Assembly (NCBI GenBank): GCA_029783825.1
Contig: JAREIK010003118.1
Coordinates: 135,040-199,039, forward strand
DNA length: 64,000 nt
Origin: Sapria himalayana
Lineage: Eukaryota > Streptophyta > Magnoliopsida > Malpighiales > Rafflesiaceae
Direction of reading: 5' to 3'
Part shown: positions 33,301 to 45,590 of the stretch, in pieces
How positions within the stretch are numbered: position 1 is the first letter of the stretch
Layout: every line of letters begins with the position of its first letter
The notes under the pieces: generated by a model
What the model was told of the DNA's origin: nothing
The model's database searches: none
The model's input: the letters and a program-made list of their open reading frames with translations, nothing else
Program-made: the position numbers and the translations under genes

Positions 33301-34853
33301 TATTTTTTTTATAATGAGATGAAAATACACTTATTTATGAGAGAATATCTTATTAATAAGTTGATAAGTCATTCATTTTAATGACTTTTTTTTTTCTCAT
33401 AATAATACATGAGAAAAAAATAGATACTCCTATATAATAAATTGATATGATACTCATTTATAATGAGTTAATTGATACTCATTTATGAGAAGTTAAAAAA
33501 ACATTTATAAGGAGTTAATAAGACATTTGTTTATAATGAGGTGAAAATATACTTATTCATAAGTAATTCTAAGATGATTATATAAAATTAGTTATAAGAC
33601 ACTCATTTATAATGAGTTAGCAAGGCGCTCATTTATAATGAGTTGATAAGACACTCATTTGTAATGAGTTCATAGGATATTCATTCATAATAATTTAATA
33701 AGATATTTATTTATAATAAGTTAATAAGGGACCCATTTATAACTAGTTGACAAGATACCCATTATCATGTTTTAAAAAAACTTATTTATAATAATTAATA
33801 AGACACTCATTTATAATGAGTTATTACTCATTCATTTATAATGAGTAATAAGATGCTCATTTATAGTGAGTAATACGAAAACTATTAATAAAAAACTATA
33901 ATACACTCATTTATAACAACTTGGTAAGATAGTAATTTATAATGAGTTGGTAAGACACTCTCTCATTATGAGTTGATAAGACACTCTCTCATTATGAGTT
34001 GATAAGAAACTCATTTATAATGTGTTGAGAAGAAGCTCATTTGTAACAAGTTGATATCTGTTTCTTTTATAACAAGTTGATAAAATATTTGTTTATAATG
34101 AGTTGTCAAGACACTCATTTATAGCGCGTCGATAAAATACACATTTATTAGGAATTGATAAGATACTAATTTATTATGACTTGAAAAGACACTCTCTCAT
34201 AATGAGTTGATAAGACACTCAATCATAATGAATTGTTAAGATATTCTTTGATAAGGAGTTTATATGACACTCATTTATAACGAGTTGATAAGAGTCTAAT
34301 TTATAAGTAGTTGATAAGACACTTTTTTAATGACTTGATAAGACACTCATTTTATAATGAGTTGATAATAAATTCATTAATAACTAGTTGATAATGCAAA
34401 AGTTTATAATTAGTCGATAAGACACCCATTTATAATGAGTAGATATTACGCTTATTTATGATGAGTTCAAAAGACATTTTCTAATGACTTGACAAGACGC
34501 TCATTTGGTACATGTTTATAAGATAATCAGTAATAATAAGTTGATAAAATTTTGTCTTATAATAAGTTAATAAGACACTCATTTATAAGGAGTTGATAAG
34601 ACGCTCATTTTAATGAGTCGATAAGACATTTGTTTATAATATATTGATAATATACCCTTTTATAATGAGTTGATAAGACATTCATTTATAAAAAATTTAT
34701 AGATATTCATTTCTAAGGAGTAAGACTCTCATTTATATAGAGTTATAAGGCAACTATTTTATTATGAGTTGCTAAGACACTCATTTATAACTAGTTAAAA
34801 ATATAGTATTTATAATGAGTTGATAGGACACTCATTTAAACAAGTTGATGAGA

Positions 34854-36508
34854 CAAAACTTACCCTTCATATTTCTTCAAGTGTCTGCAATGTTGCATGT
34901 AGCAGTGGCACTAGCCTTCTAATCCCTAATATATCATGTTGTCGTGGTAATGCAACAATTTCCCAAAATTAATAATTAGCTTAACCATAAAAGTTATAAT
35001 TGTACCTCTATTTGATGATGAGAGTCACAACTATTTAAATTTTATAAGATACGAATTACTATGACTTCCTGATAATATTTCAACTATTAAGATCGTGTTA
35101 TAAATTAGAATGATTGTGCTACCAAGTTTATAGGATCATGATATATAAGGATTGTCATGACCAATTAAATATAATTTTTACCAAGAATAGATGTCAAAAC
35201 TACAATGCTTATTATATAAGATATTTTACTAAATACCTCTAAAAATTTGTTGATTTTAGAATTATTCATAAAAACATACCAAAACTCTAAAGTTATAAAA
35301 TTAATTCATAATTTCCTTTTTAAGCATATACACTATCATAAATTACTAAAATATCTATGACTGTTTGAGAGTTTGAACATCGATAAGTATCTTGCATCAT
35401 AGATTTGTTCATGAATATTTCCAATGATTTTATAAAAAAATTTCACAAAATCCTAGCTTTATTTTTTTCTCATGCCCTATAAAACTCTCAAAATTTATAA
35501 TTTACTCTTTTATACTCAAATTGCTAGATGCAAACTTTAAGTCAAATAACATATCTATATAGGAATGAGTAGTGGTTTTTGTCACTTTCAAAGTTTAGAA
35601 TGCAGTAATATTGAAAATATCTATGGCTACATATTTCATCTCTAGAACATAAAATCATAGCATTGGGAATGAACCATATCTTTGGTCACTCTCTTGCATT
35701 AGATGACTATGGTACAGATAATTAGTCATGGTTTTAGCCTCACTCTTGGATCAGATGACCACATAGATGAGAATGATCACTACTACACATTTTATCTCTA
35801 TAACTAAAATTGCAACATTGGAAATAATATATGGCTAGTGACATTCTCGAGAGCAAATGTCATAGCTTGAAAAATGGCTGAGGCTTGAGTATGATTCTCT
35901 AGATTGTTCTATAGCTAAAAGATGAGGTGCTTGGAATAACATCATAATTTTTGTTTTGAATTTATTGGCTCTATAATAAAAAAATTTTGGCAACAAAGCT
36001 TGTCATGGCACCAAAGCTTTTTATGGCTCTGGGTTCTAATGAGGTAATTGGTTGTTGTAATATGAAATTAATGTCATAATTATTAAATAATATTTTAAGC
36101 TAGTGTGATTATGACTCCAATAAAGTTTCTCAACCAAAAAGAATGTGTTTCGTAGTGAAATAATTGTGTTAATGATGTGGTAGTGTTATGACACGTGAAG
36201 ATTATAATAATTATTCATATAGAATTTTAGCTAAGAATAGATGCAAAAACTATCTTATAACTCAATGAGATATAACAAAGTCGTAACATAATTAATACTA
36301 CGAGTTAACAAATCTTTGTACTACCATTCTTCTCAACAATCAATCAAGTCTCCATTTCAAACAAACTTCATAGAATTTTCTAATTATCCTTCATATTCCA
36401 TAAAAAATATAATTTAGTTAAATTATTCATTTTAAAGCTTTCTTCTATAAAACACATAATGAATATTGACTAAAATTACTAGTTTTATTTTTTATTTAGC
36501 ATACCAAA
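34854..36508. repeat. Spacer repeats between satellite arrays, no gene
   Basis: 35,845-36,508 mirrors A 7,576-8,243. 34,854-35,840 is extra in B and looks like a diverged tandem relative of the same family: both contain a GxCATGACCAA...AAGAATAGAT-type stretch (35,150-35,200 and 36,225-36,245). No protein recognised. Confidence 0.55.
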
Positions 36509-36838
36509 TAATATGATACTTGTTTATAATGAATTGATAAGATATTCATTTATAAGGAGTTGATAAGAAACTCATTTATATGAAGTTAATAAGATACTCA
36601 TTTATAATGAGTTGATAAAACACTGTTTTAAAATGAATTTATTAGAACTCATTTATAAGTAGTTATTAGATACTCATATATAATGATTTATAAGATATTC
36701 ATTTATAATGAGTTATAAGATACTCAATTATAAAGAGTTTATAAGACATTCATTTATAAAAAAATTATAACACACTCCTCTATGACTAGTTTGTAATGAG
36801 TTGATAAGCTACTTATTTATAACTAGTTAGGTAGATCT
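36509..36838 (-). repeat. Palindromic 26-bp minisatellite, outer end of unit B
   Basis: Mirror of part of A 6,540-7,575. It is cut at about 36,838-36,843 by the second palindrome. Confidence 0.85.
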
Positions 36839-36842
36839 TGAG

Positions 36843-37276
36843 ACGCGTCGGATTTTGCCCTCTAGCCGTTGGAGTTAAAATCCAACGGCTGATATTCAAA
36901 TTTTAATTTTTTTTAACCGTTGGGGGGGGGGGGGGGGGGGGATTCGGGTCGAGCTAGACCGCGGATCGGGTCGGAGTGGAATCGGACCCGTGCCCAAGCA
37001 TTTTCCCTATCCGTATAGTATGGACTTTAGCGGCTGGCGATAAAGTGGGGGTAGGGTGCAGGACATGTCTCGTGCTGGCGAACCACGCCACGGGCCACAA
37101 AACCATACCGGGTCAGACATGACACGAGGTCTTGTTGGCCTCTGCACGGCATGACACGATTGGTGCCGGGCACAAAATGGGGATGGGCACCAAAAATTCC
37201 CGTGCCGGGCCGGCCCCGGCATGGCTTAATCATGCTATGTCTCATGCCGGCCGGCCCGGCCCGGCTATCACCTCTA
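36843..37276 (-). mobile_element. GC-rich 5' end of a hAT element (left arm)
   Basis: On the minus strand it begins TAGAGGTGATAGCCGGGCC at 37,276, a hAT-type terminal repeat, then a GC-rich leader and a stretch with CCAACGG/CCGTTGG dyads as at 49,190-49,603. The homology to the right arm ends at about 36,843 and the element body is missing on this side. Confidence 0.75.
36922..36941 (+). repeat. Run of 20 G
   Basis: An uninterrupted 20-base G tract. The mirrored position in the right arm (about 49,503-49,516) is C7, A, C, T, C3, so the tract has grown or been purified in the left arm. Such a run could form a G-quadruplex and is also prone to assembly length errors. Confidence 0.9.
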
Positions 37277-39785
37277 AATGCAAGGTAATGCTGGGTCATG
37301 CCAAATTTTGGGCAAACATCCAATTAAACTATTCTGAAATTTAAATATTTTATTTTATTACTTATTTAAATTATTACATTTATATTAATTTAAATGAACT
37401 AAATAATTAAAAAAAATTATAATTCGTATCAAATAAAAAATAAAAGTGTTTAATAAAGAAAAAATAATTTTCATATTTAAATTTCATTATCAAAAATAGA
37501 ATATAATACAACATACATACACATATTTAACATATGATGAGACATAACTCATAATACCATAAATGAATAAAAACATAATGGATAGAAATATACAAAAAAT
37601 TAATAACAATATAGTATCGTATAAAAAAAATAATTAAAAATACACGAGTCAACAATCATGAATGATAAACCACGATTCATATAAAAAAGTATAGCACTTT
37701 CAACATCATCATGTATATGCCTGAAAGTATCTAGTGATGATATTAATATCCTCAATTTTCATATATCATAAATCATAATCTGTAAATAACTCTTGCACCA
37801 TATCATGAATGACCAACAATGAATCTTCAATCCTTTATGCATGTAAGTATCTCTGCAATATTTAGTCACGGTCTCAATATCTTATCTGAAATAATATTAA
37901 TTATCATTGAAAAAATAAACTTTGATGTTAAGTTAGACAGATGAGAAAGACATCAAGTGTCATCTTAGATAACACGAGATAGATAAATTCAAATAATTTC
38001 TAATAAAGTAAAATATTAATATTCTTATTATCATCATATTATATGATATAATAGTAATTGATATCTAAATATCAAAATAAGTAGCTCATATTCAACGGAT
38101 CACCCCGTCATTTACCCCTAGCTATTTGAATAAAGAAATTATCATCTTCATGTCTGTCCTCAGAACATGACAATAACTATCATACCTATTATGATAATAT
38201 ATAAATAAAATAGTTACCTTTTCATGAATTAAATACTCAGGTTGGTGTTCTTGATTCATTCATGTGAATATGTATGTCAAAGTATTTTATATCTCTTCTA
38301 CCTTACCCTAAGATGCATACACACAACCAAACAATAAATAGGTAGACTAGAGAACTAATATTTTAAATACTTAATTTTCATCTGACAATAATGACACTAA
38401 ATACATGATGACCTCTATAATTGATAAACATACTACTATTATTGTATAAGCCCTTAAGCACAATGCAAGTAGTAGAAATATTCAAAAACAAACACATATT
38501 TGTTGTGTTAAAAATTTTTCAAATTTTTCATAAAAGAATTTCATATATCACAGTATGAATTATTAATAATAAATTTATCACTATTACTATTAATATAGTT
38601 GGATATCACATAATGATAACCAATACATGACAATTATTATCAAGTTGGTAAAATTCTAATGATATCTTATAATCATTTAAAATTTATTTAGGCTCACTAA
38701 AACATAGAAATCACTAAACTCTTGTTGTCTACTAGACATCTTAATATATTTTAATAAATTTCTTATTTTTTTAATACAAGAGAAACAATTTTTTTTCTCG
38801 ACGATACTATTAGATTAATTATATGAGTTATGACACATATAACTAATATGAAAAATCTCATCTAATAATTTATCGTTAATGATTCTAATAAACATATTAA
38901 TATTTATTTTAGAGAATATTCTCTAAATATCATATGAATAACATATTAATATCATATTCTCTAAAAATGCTATATATTCTCTAAATATATAGCATGTCAT
39001 TATGAAAATGAAAGATATCAAGAAATCTTAAAATTTTTTTATTATGTTTCAATTATAAATCTACTTTGTTAATAGTAAGACATAGGAATAACACACAATC
39101 ACGACTAGGCCAAATTTCTAAAATCATGGTCAACTCCACTATATTTCCTAAATTTATTAATTATTACCATTAAGATACTTACTACTTGCATATAATATAA
39201 AATATTCATTTATGATTTGAAATTCATTAATTATTACCACAATCACAGCTAGTCCAAAGAAATTAAAGATTATTTAATTTCATAAGTGAGACATGGTCAT
39301 ATATCACATGTATCACAATCACGACTAGTTTATTTTTTTAATTTACATATAATTATTTCAGACTTGTCCTTTTTTTTACTAGAAAAGTTGTCATGATAGA
39401 ATTATTTTTTAATGATATATATTGATATCATTATTTAATATGATAAGTTGAATCATTCAACCCATAAAATATTGGCTAACTAGAAAGATAATATTTTTAA
39501 AACTTAATTTTAAAAAGATAACTCTTCATCAAGAAATGAATATTATTTTTACTAAAATATCCTCTTAATTTTTTTTTTTGCAAAAATAACTCTTCTTTTA
39601 TAATAATCAAATTTTATTCATAAATAACTTGATTAGTATTAAGATTGATAAATTATAAGAAAAAATTTATTTTTTTAAAAATACAAGCAAATGAGTTATC
39701 TTTATAAATATCATAACATTTGAGGTTATCAGTCCTAATATTCTTAAAATAATTTATAAGTAGTTTCAACAAAAAAAAATAATGA
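37277..39785 (-). pseudogene. hAT transposase relic 1, left arm
   Basis: Reverse copy of the relic at 46,980-48,700, with the transposase-derived part at about 37,800-39,400. The minus strand shows the same degraded core and dimerization region. No open frame of useful length remains. It joins directly to relic 2 at about 39,786, where the right arm has an additional 2.45 kb. 37,277-37,800 is 3' non-coding DNA. Confidence 0.7.
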
Positions 39786-40770
39786 AAGTGTTCCGTATCA
39801 AAGAGCATAACTTACAAGAAAACAAATGTTTGATGATATTACATGAATTGTAGTACCTGACATGAATGTTACAAAATTAATGCTAGATTGTAAGACCCAC
39901 TGAAACTCAACATATACGATATTGTTTCTTTATCTTTTATAGATATAGTTGCTAGTTTGAGATTTCATGATTCATCATATAGTTATTTTCTAATGAATAA
40001 TGAGTGATTGTTAATACGAAAGGTGTCTCAGTTATTAAAAATATTTTATTCTATGACTAGAATATTTTCTAGAATTAGTATCCCACCATAAATATTTTAT
40101 TTCCTAAAGTTTGTGACGTAAGGATTAACTACTAAAGTGAGGCACATCTCCTAATAAAGAATTTGTTCTATGGCTGAACAAATATTTATAAAATTTTGAA
40201 AAATATTGGTCTAACATTCAGAAAGTTATAAGAATAGTTATCATTTTAGATCCGAAGCATAAGACAATTGATGGAATATTATTTCAAGAGAACTTATCGA
40301 ATGATTAGAATTAAAAAATATCTTTAAAGTATTTAAAGATTATGTTATAAATTGCTTGAGGAGTACACGATTAATCATGTGATTATGAATGATACTTGTG
40401 CTGAAAAATGATTATATGAATCTACATTGAATATTAGCAGCAATAATTTTTTGGAAAAATTTAAAAAAAAAATAACACTTAATAGTAAGATTAATATTAA
40501 TTTAAAAAATAAGCTAGATGGACATTTAAAAAAAAAGTATTACCAAAAAAAATTGATTTTACCATATTAGATTAGTGGTAGACAGATAAAATCAAATATC
40601 CTACTTTGATGAGGATGCCTAGAGATCTTGTCATTCTAATATCAATTATAGATTCGGAGTCTACATATAGCACAAGTGGTAGATTAGTGAGTCCTTGTAA
40701 TAGTAGACTTCATCCAAAAATTTTTGAATCATCAATTGGTACTACAAGTTGAATTGTAAATATGCAATAA
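39786..40770 (+). pseudogene. hAT transposase relic 2, 5'-truncated (left arm)
   Basis: Plus-strand copy of the 3' half of the relic at 43,204-45,000. The end is strikingly clear: from about 40,600 one frame reads PTLMRMPRDLVILISIIDSE, STYSTSGRLVSP, SRLHPKIFESSIG, which is the dimerization domain of RICESLEEPER-like proteins. Upstream there are RIFSRISIPP-like and AEQIFIKF-like traces of the core but many stops. The N-terminal half is missing through a deletion at about 39,786. 40,771-40,945 is still mirrored in the right arm but non-coding. Confidence 0.82.
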
Positions 40771-40984
40771 GGTGAGATAAATTGCTTAATTTTTAAATGA
40801 AATTAATTTTCTTTGATTAATTATATTAATATTTTCTTTCTTCCTTTATTATAATTATAAGTTCAAATAAAAAAGAAGCATATTACTACTCAGTTGAATA
40901 TGATAAAAATATTATTGGTGTTGAGGTATGAAATACGTGTGTATGTGGTAGTAATTATATTTATAAATTTATTCTTGATAGAAG

Positions 40985-42560
40985 TATGTGGTGAGAGTGA
41001 TTGAACTCATTAATTATACCATGAAGATTTGTAAAAGAGTAATTAACATAAACTAAGAAGAGTGGTAGTAATTTTGGAGAATTAGTTGATATTTATGTTA
41101 GATTTATTATAAAAATTATTTATCTAGAGGTGTCGAATGGGTCGTGCTGTATTGGCACGACCTATTTTTTCTAAGGTTGTCACTGTGTCGTCCTAGCACG
41201 GCATGGTAAAATTCTCTTGTCATGCCTGGCATGACAAGGTGACACAGTCCACCGGCCCAGTACGAAATAGTGGGCATGGCCGAGTGCACGACTCTGTAGG
41301 ACCGTGCTGAAACCTCGAAGATGCATGATTATGGTGAACGACGAAAGAAGCCTATGGCCTTTGTGTGATGGTTTGCCGACTTATGGGTCGACCTATTACA
41401 ATCGGCCATGTGGTTGATTGTTTGAAAACAATTAGATAACCTACATAGGTTGGGTTATCGTGCCCATGTGCCATGCATACGGGTCGTGCCTAACCCGGCA
41501 CGAGGCACTGCTCGTGCCGGCCTAGGACGACACGAGCATACCATGAGCATCTCGTCCTGGATCGAGGCACAATTCTGGGCTGTACTAGATCAGACGGGCC
41601 ATGCACTGTTGATCGGGCCGTGGTCCCTGCTCGGGCTGTCTGGCCTATTTGACACAATTCTATATTTATCTAGTCAGATAATTAATCGAGAAATATATTG
41701 AGAAACAAAAATTATGTATGATTTCATTGATTTAGAAACATTTTATGATATAGTTTTAATAAATTTTATTTGATGAGTATTATGTAATAAATGGATATTA
41801 AGTATATATATTGAGTTAATCAAAGATATATATAAGAGGGTGATGTTTTGAATTAAATTAGTTCATGACATAACTCAAGAGTTTCCAATAGTTGTACGAT
41901 TTTGCAACGGATCATCATTTTGTCCTTATATTTTTATACTTATTATAGATAAATTGACAAGAGATATATAAGAAGATATTTCTTAGAGTATGTTATGTGC
42001 AGACATCTTAATGTTAATTGATGAGACTAAAGAATATGTAGGAAACTAAAAATTTAGAAGATAGCAATTAAATTTAAGAATTTATGATTCATCATAAGAA
42101 GTTGAAGTATTTAAAATATGAGTTTAATTATGTTAATAATGATAATGATTTGCTAATCAAAATATGGAAATAATAAGTATAAATATTAGTTATTTTAAAT
42201 ATGAAGGCTATATATATTAAGTAATGACAAGAAGATTGATGACAATATATCTCACAGAATTAAAATTAAATAAACTAAATATAGAGCCGCCTACGAGTTC
42301 TTTATGATAGACGTGTGCTAAATAGTTTAAAGAGAATTTTATAAAATATTTATAAGGCCATAAATATTTTATGAAACTTAATGATGGGTGATCCAAAAGT
42401 AACATATGCAAAGGATGAAATTTAATGTTTTATGAAATTTATATTAAAGTAACAAAATGAATGTATGATAAGATTAAGAATGATAGAATTAGAAATGAAA
42501 TTAAAAGAAAGAAAACAAGATTAATTTCTATATATGAAAAGATAAGAGATACCGATTTGA
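40985..42560 (+). pseudogene. LINE (plant RTE-type) reverse transcriptase relic, interrupted
   Basis: Traces in order on the plus strand: ELINYTMKICKRVIN (about 41,000-41,050), then a hAT insertion at 41,125-41,662, LIEKYIEKQKLCM (41,685-41,725), DFIDLETFYDIV, ELIKDIYKRVMF, HDITQEFPIVVRF, GSSFCPYIFILIIDKLTRDI, MLCADILMLIDETKEYVGN, ISHRIKIK, and RIRNEIKRKKTRLISIYEKI (to about 42,550). Plant RTE LINEs read ...MVFIDLEKAYD...VIKDMY...GSALSPYLFALVMDELTR...MLFADDIVLIDETREGV...RIKAGW...DKIRE. The catalytic FADD is ADIL here and there are several stops. No 5' part of the element (endonuclease) is seen. Confidence 0.85.
41125..41662. mobile_element. Non-autonomous hAT element (538 bp) with 8-bp target duplication
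   Basis: Starts TAGAGGTGTCGAATGGG and ends CCTATTTGACACAATTCTA. Flanked by TATTTATC at 41,117-41,124 and 41,663-41,670, a perfect 8-bp duplication. It is GC-richer than its surroundings and carries no transposase. It interrupts the LINE relic, whose homology continues on both sides. The open frame at 41,450-41,701 inside it has no known family. Confidence 0.95.
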
Positions 42561-43036
42561 GGTAGGGATGACAACGAATTAGATTCAAGTCGGATTTTAC
42601 ATTCTCCATCTCCACCTTCATTTATTATGTCTATTTTCAAACTCATCCTCATCCCCACTAGATCTATTATTTGTATTTCTATCCAAATACCTAAATAATT
42701 TTTAGTCATATGCAAGCAACGCACATTTCAAAAAAATATTAGAAGTAACTTCAAGACTAATCTTAAAAATTTTATCATATCTAAATATTAAAGTTCAACA
42801 ACAATAAATTTAAAGTATCTTTAATTTACTTTTAATTTATCATATCGAATCATCATCATCATCATCATCATAAAAGAAATATCAAAATAGAAATAATTTC
42901 TAACTAATCATATATTTCTTTAACACATGCTACTTCATTGCCCTACAAATTAATGTAAAAAATATATATAATTAGTCTAATAATTCCATTTAAGTATCAA
43001 ATTTAACAAAACACACACCTACATACACACACAACT
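42561..43036. other. Possible partial transposon end and (CAT)n, no gene
   Basis: 42,563 onward reads TAGGGATGACAACGAATT followed by alternating CCATCTCCACC/CATCCTCATCCCC words, like the start of a common plant non-autonomous hAT group (TAGGGATGGCAACGGGT). No opposite end found. A (CAT)7 run lies at about 42,849-42,871. Confidence 0.4.
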
Positions 43037-43203
43037 ACACACGTATTTCATACCTCAACACCAATAATATTTTTATCATATTCAACTGAGTAGTAATATG
43101 TTTCTTTTTTATATGAACTTATAATTATAATAAAGGAAGAAATAAAATATTAATAAAATTAATCAAAGAAAATTAATTTCATTTAAAAATTAAGTAATTT
43201 ATC

Positions 43204-45000
43204 TTACCTTATTGCATATTTACAATTCAACTTGCAGTACCCATTGATGATTCAAAAGTTTTTGGATGAAGTCTACTATTACATGGACTCACTAATCTAC
43301 CACTTGTGCTATATGTCGACTTCGAATCTATAATTGATATTAGAATGACAAGATCTCTAGGCATCCTCATCAAAGTAGGATATTTGATTTCATCTGTCTA
43401 CCACTAATCTAATATGTTAAAATCAATTTTTTTTGGTAATACTTTATTTTTAAATGTCCATCTAGCTTATTTTTTAAATTAATATTAATCTTACTATTAA
43501 GTGTTATTTTTTTTTTAAATTTTTCCAAAAAAATTATTGCTGCTAATATTCAATGTAGATTCATATAATCATTTTTCAGCACAAGTATCATTCATAATCA
43601 CATGATTAATCGTGTACTCCTCAAGCAATTTATAACATAATCTTTAAATACTTTAAAGATATTTTTTAATTCTAATCATTCGATAAGTTCTCTTGAAATA
43701 ATATTCCATCAATTGTCTTATGCTTCGGATCTAAAATGATAACTATTCTTATAACTTCCTGAATGTTAGACCAATATTTTTCAAAATTTTATAAATATTT
43801 GTTCAGCCATAGAACAAATTCTTTATTAGGAGATGTGCCTCACTTTAGTAGTGAATCCTTACGTCACAAACTTTAGGAAATAAAATATTTATGGTGGGAT
43901 ACTAATTCTAGAAAATATTCTAGTCATAGAATAAAATATTTTTAATAACTGAGACACCTTTCTTATTAACAATCACTCATCATTCATTAGAAAATAACTA
44001 TATGATGAATCATGAAATCTCAAACTAGCATATACATCTATAAAAGATAAAGCAACAATATCGTATATGTCGAGTTTCAGCGGGTCTTACAATCTAGCAT
44101 TAATTTTGTAACATTCATGTCAGGTACTACAATTCATGCAATATCATCAAACATTTGTTTTCTTGTAAGTGATGCTCTTTGATACGGAACACTTTCATGA
44201 TTTTTTTCAACTACTTAATACAGAGGACAATGATATTTAGACTATCTTGGACAATTAAATTTAAAATATGAGCATCACAGCGCATATGAAATAATGATCC
44301 TCCTAGCATAAGCATAGGCTGATCAAACTTGTGAATCACAAAGTTCATTAGAGAATCATTTGTGGGACAATTATCAACGGTAAGGAGATATATGTTTCTA
44401 TCAATATTCTAATTCATCATATATTTTATAATTATACTAGCAAGAATTTTTGAAGTATGTGTAGATCAAAATAGACAAACTTAAATAATACAAAACAATA
44501 TTGTATATATAAGTAGCTATTTAATTAGAAGTCAAAAATAAAAACATAAAATATTGCATGTTTTAATAAGGATGTATAATTAGAATACAACTTTTTAAAA
44601 GTCCAATTAGCATCAATACAGTGAGAAGTCAATGCTATAAATCCCTTTAATTAGTAGCAGGCCACAGGTCAGTGGTTAGAGTAATCCTGTCTTTATAAGA
44701 TTCTAACAAGTTCATTGTCTGATATTTTCACAATATACATTTTTAATATATTACTCTTGGTAGTGTTGCATGATGAGACCTTGAATAAAAGTTGAAAACT
44801 ATTTAAAATTGAATGAAATCCATAATGCTCAGCCATTGTCAACGGAGACTCGTGCAAGACTATCATTCCAACAAGTATACACCTTGATTTTTCTCGGTGA
44901 AACTAAAAACTCTTAATAAATCTCTAATTATTTTGCTTTTTTAATAATATCTGTTGCCTTATATTTCTAATATTTCGTTGAGGACAAATCTTGAAATGAC
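43204..45000 (-). pseudogene. hAT transposase relic 2, nearly full length (right arm)
   Basis: RICESLEEPER-like transposase on the minus strand, from the zinc-finger tail to the dimerization domain. Traces: HFKICPQRNIRNIRQQILL (about 44,990), IVLHESPLTMAEHYGFHSIL and NSFQLLFKVSSCNTTKSNIL (44,870-44,735), RITLTTDLWPATN (about 44,690), LLTVDNCPTNDSLMNFVIHK (about 44,395), LGGSLFHMRCDAHILNLIVQ (about 44,300), then the region shared with the left arm, ending with a dimerization domain near 43,374-43,204. The hAT patterns matched are the BED-finger tail, LTTDLWTS, DNCSTND, RCAAHILNLIVQDGL and the C-terminal domain. Several stops and frame changes. It runs across position 44,216 without interruption, so the right arm keeps the older arrangement. 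Confidence 0.88.
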
Positions 45001-45007
45001 CATGCAC

Positions 45008-45590
45008 TAAGAAGCACGGATATAATACGGACACGGGTATACGACACGACGAGATACTGGACTAGTAAATTTTTAAAATTAGAATATGAATACGGTTAAG
45101 ATACATCATAATAAAATAAAATAAAAATTATTATGAAATTATCCTCACAAATATTATTCTTAAACTAGATTTTTTGCTATTAGGTCAGTACATCTCCAAA
45201 CTAATTTCATATATTTCATAAACTAATCATAATTTGCATATCTCAAATTTATTAAATTATCCAAATAAATTATAAAACTTTGAATTATAAAATTAATTTC
45301 AGGTTTTAAATCCCCCCCCCAATTGTTCCAATTTATAATCTCACCTTACTGTTCTGACATTGTTGGTAATGACATCAACGATATGCCGTATCGTTGACGT
45401 CGTCCCAACAACGTTGATCCAATTTCAAAATTCATCCGTGTCCAGATTCTCTAAGCCGTGTCAGACATGTATCCAAATTTTGACGTGTAATTTTAGTCAA
45501 TGATATGCTATTTGGTATATTGCACACGTATTCGACTTGTGTCTAGCCGGTATTCGCGTATCCAAGTGTCCAACACACGTACACTCCTAT
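45008..45590. mobile_element. Possible non-autonomous DNA transposon in the hAT relic
   Basis: Begins GAAGCACGGATATAATACGG and ends with GTGTCCAACACACGTACAC, resembling the plant repeat whose ends read GAAGCACCGACACGGACACG / CGTGTCGGTGCTTC. GC content rises compared with both sides. It lies just upstream of the preserved start of hAT relic 2. No target duplication found. It includes the short frame starting at 45,537, which I do not accept as a gene. Confidence 0.45.

Larger units (their letters stand above)
30113..34853 (-). repeat. Palindromic 26-bp minisatellite, main array of unit B
   Basis: About 4.7 kb of the satellite in reverse orientation (GATAAGATACTCATTTATAA then TGAGTT). It contains a 778-bp tandem duplication (31,074-32,629) and a homogeneous 15-unit block (32,911-33,300). 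The longer length compared with A is largely explained by these two expansions. Confidence 0.92.
23369..36838 (-). repeat. Compound repeat unit, copy B (inverted)
   Basis: Reverse-complement copy of unit A. It begins with the 92-bp mirrored flank (23,369-23,461), then jumps to the equivalent of A 18,640, so the 2.7 kb with AT-rich palindromic DNA and the IMP3 fragment is missing. The rest follows A in reverse order to the first satellite array. B lacks the 786-bp hAT insertion (empty site 28,457-28,464) and has its own 778-bp tandem duplication and an extra spacer repeat at 34,854-35,840. Confidence 0.85.

Noticed and set aside
37007..37344. Overlapping frames in the GC-rich hAT end (and 49,122-49,623 in the mirror).
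   Set aside because: They are non-coding terminal and leader sequence of a hAT element; the mirrored arms do not keep the same frame.
41450..41701. 83-residue frame crossing the right end of the 538-bp hAT element.
   Set aside because: It runs across the transposon border and has no family match.
44655..44700. tRNA-like words (GGTCAGTGGTTAGAG).
   Set aside because: No acceptor stem, anticodon arm or T-arm fits around it, and the other strand encodes the LTTDLW motif of a hAT transposase.
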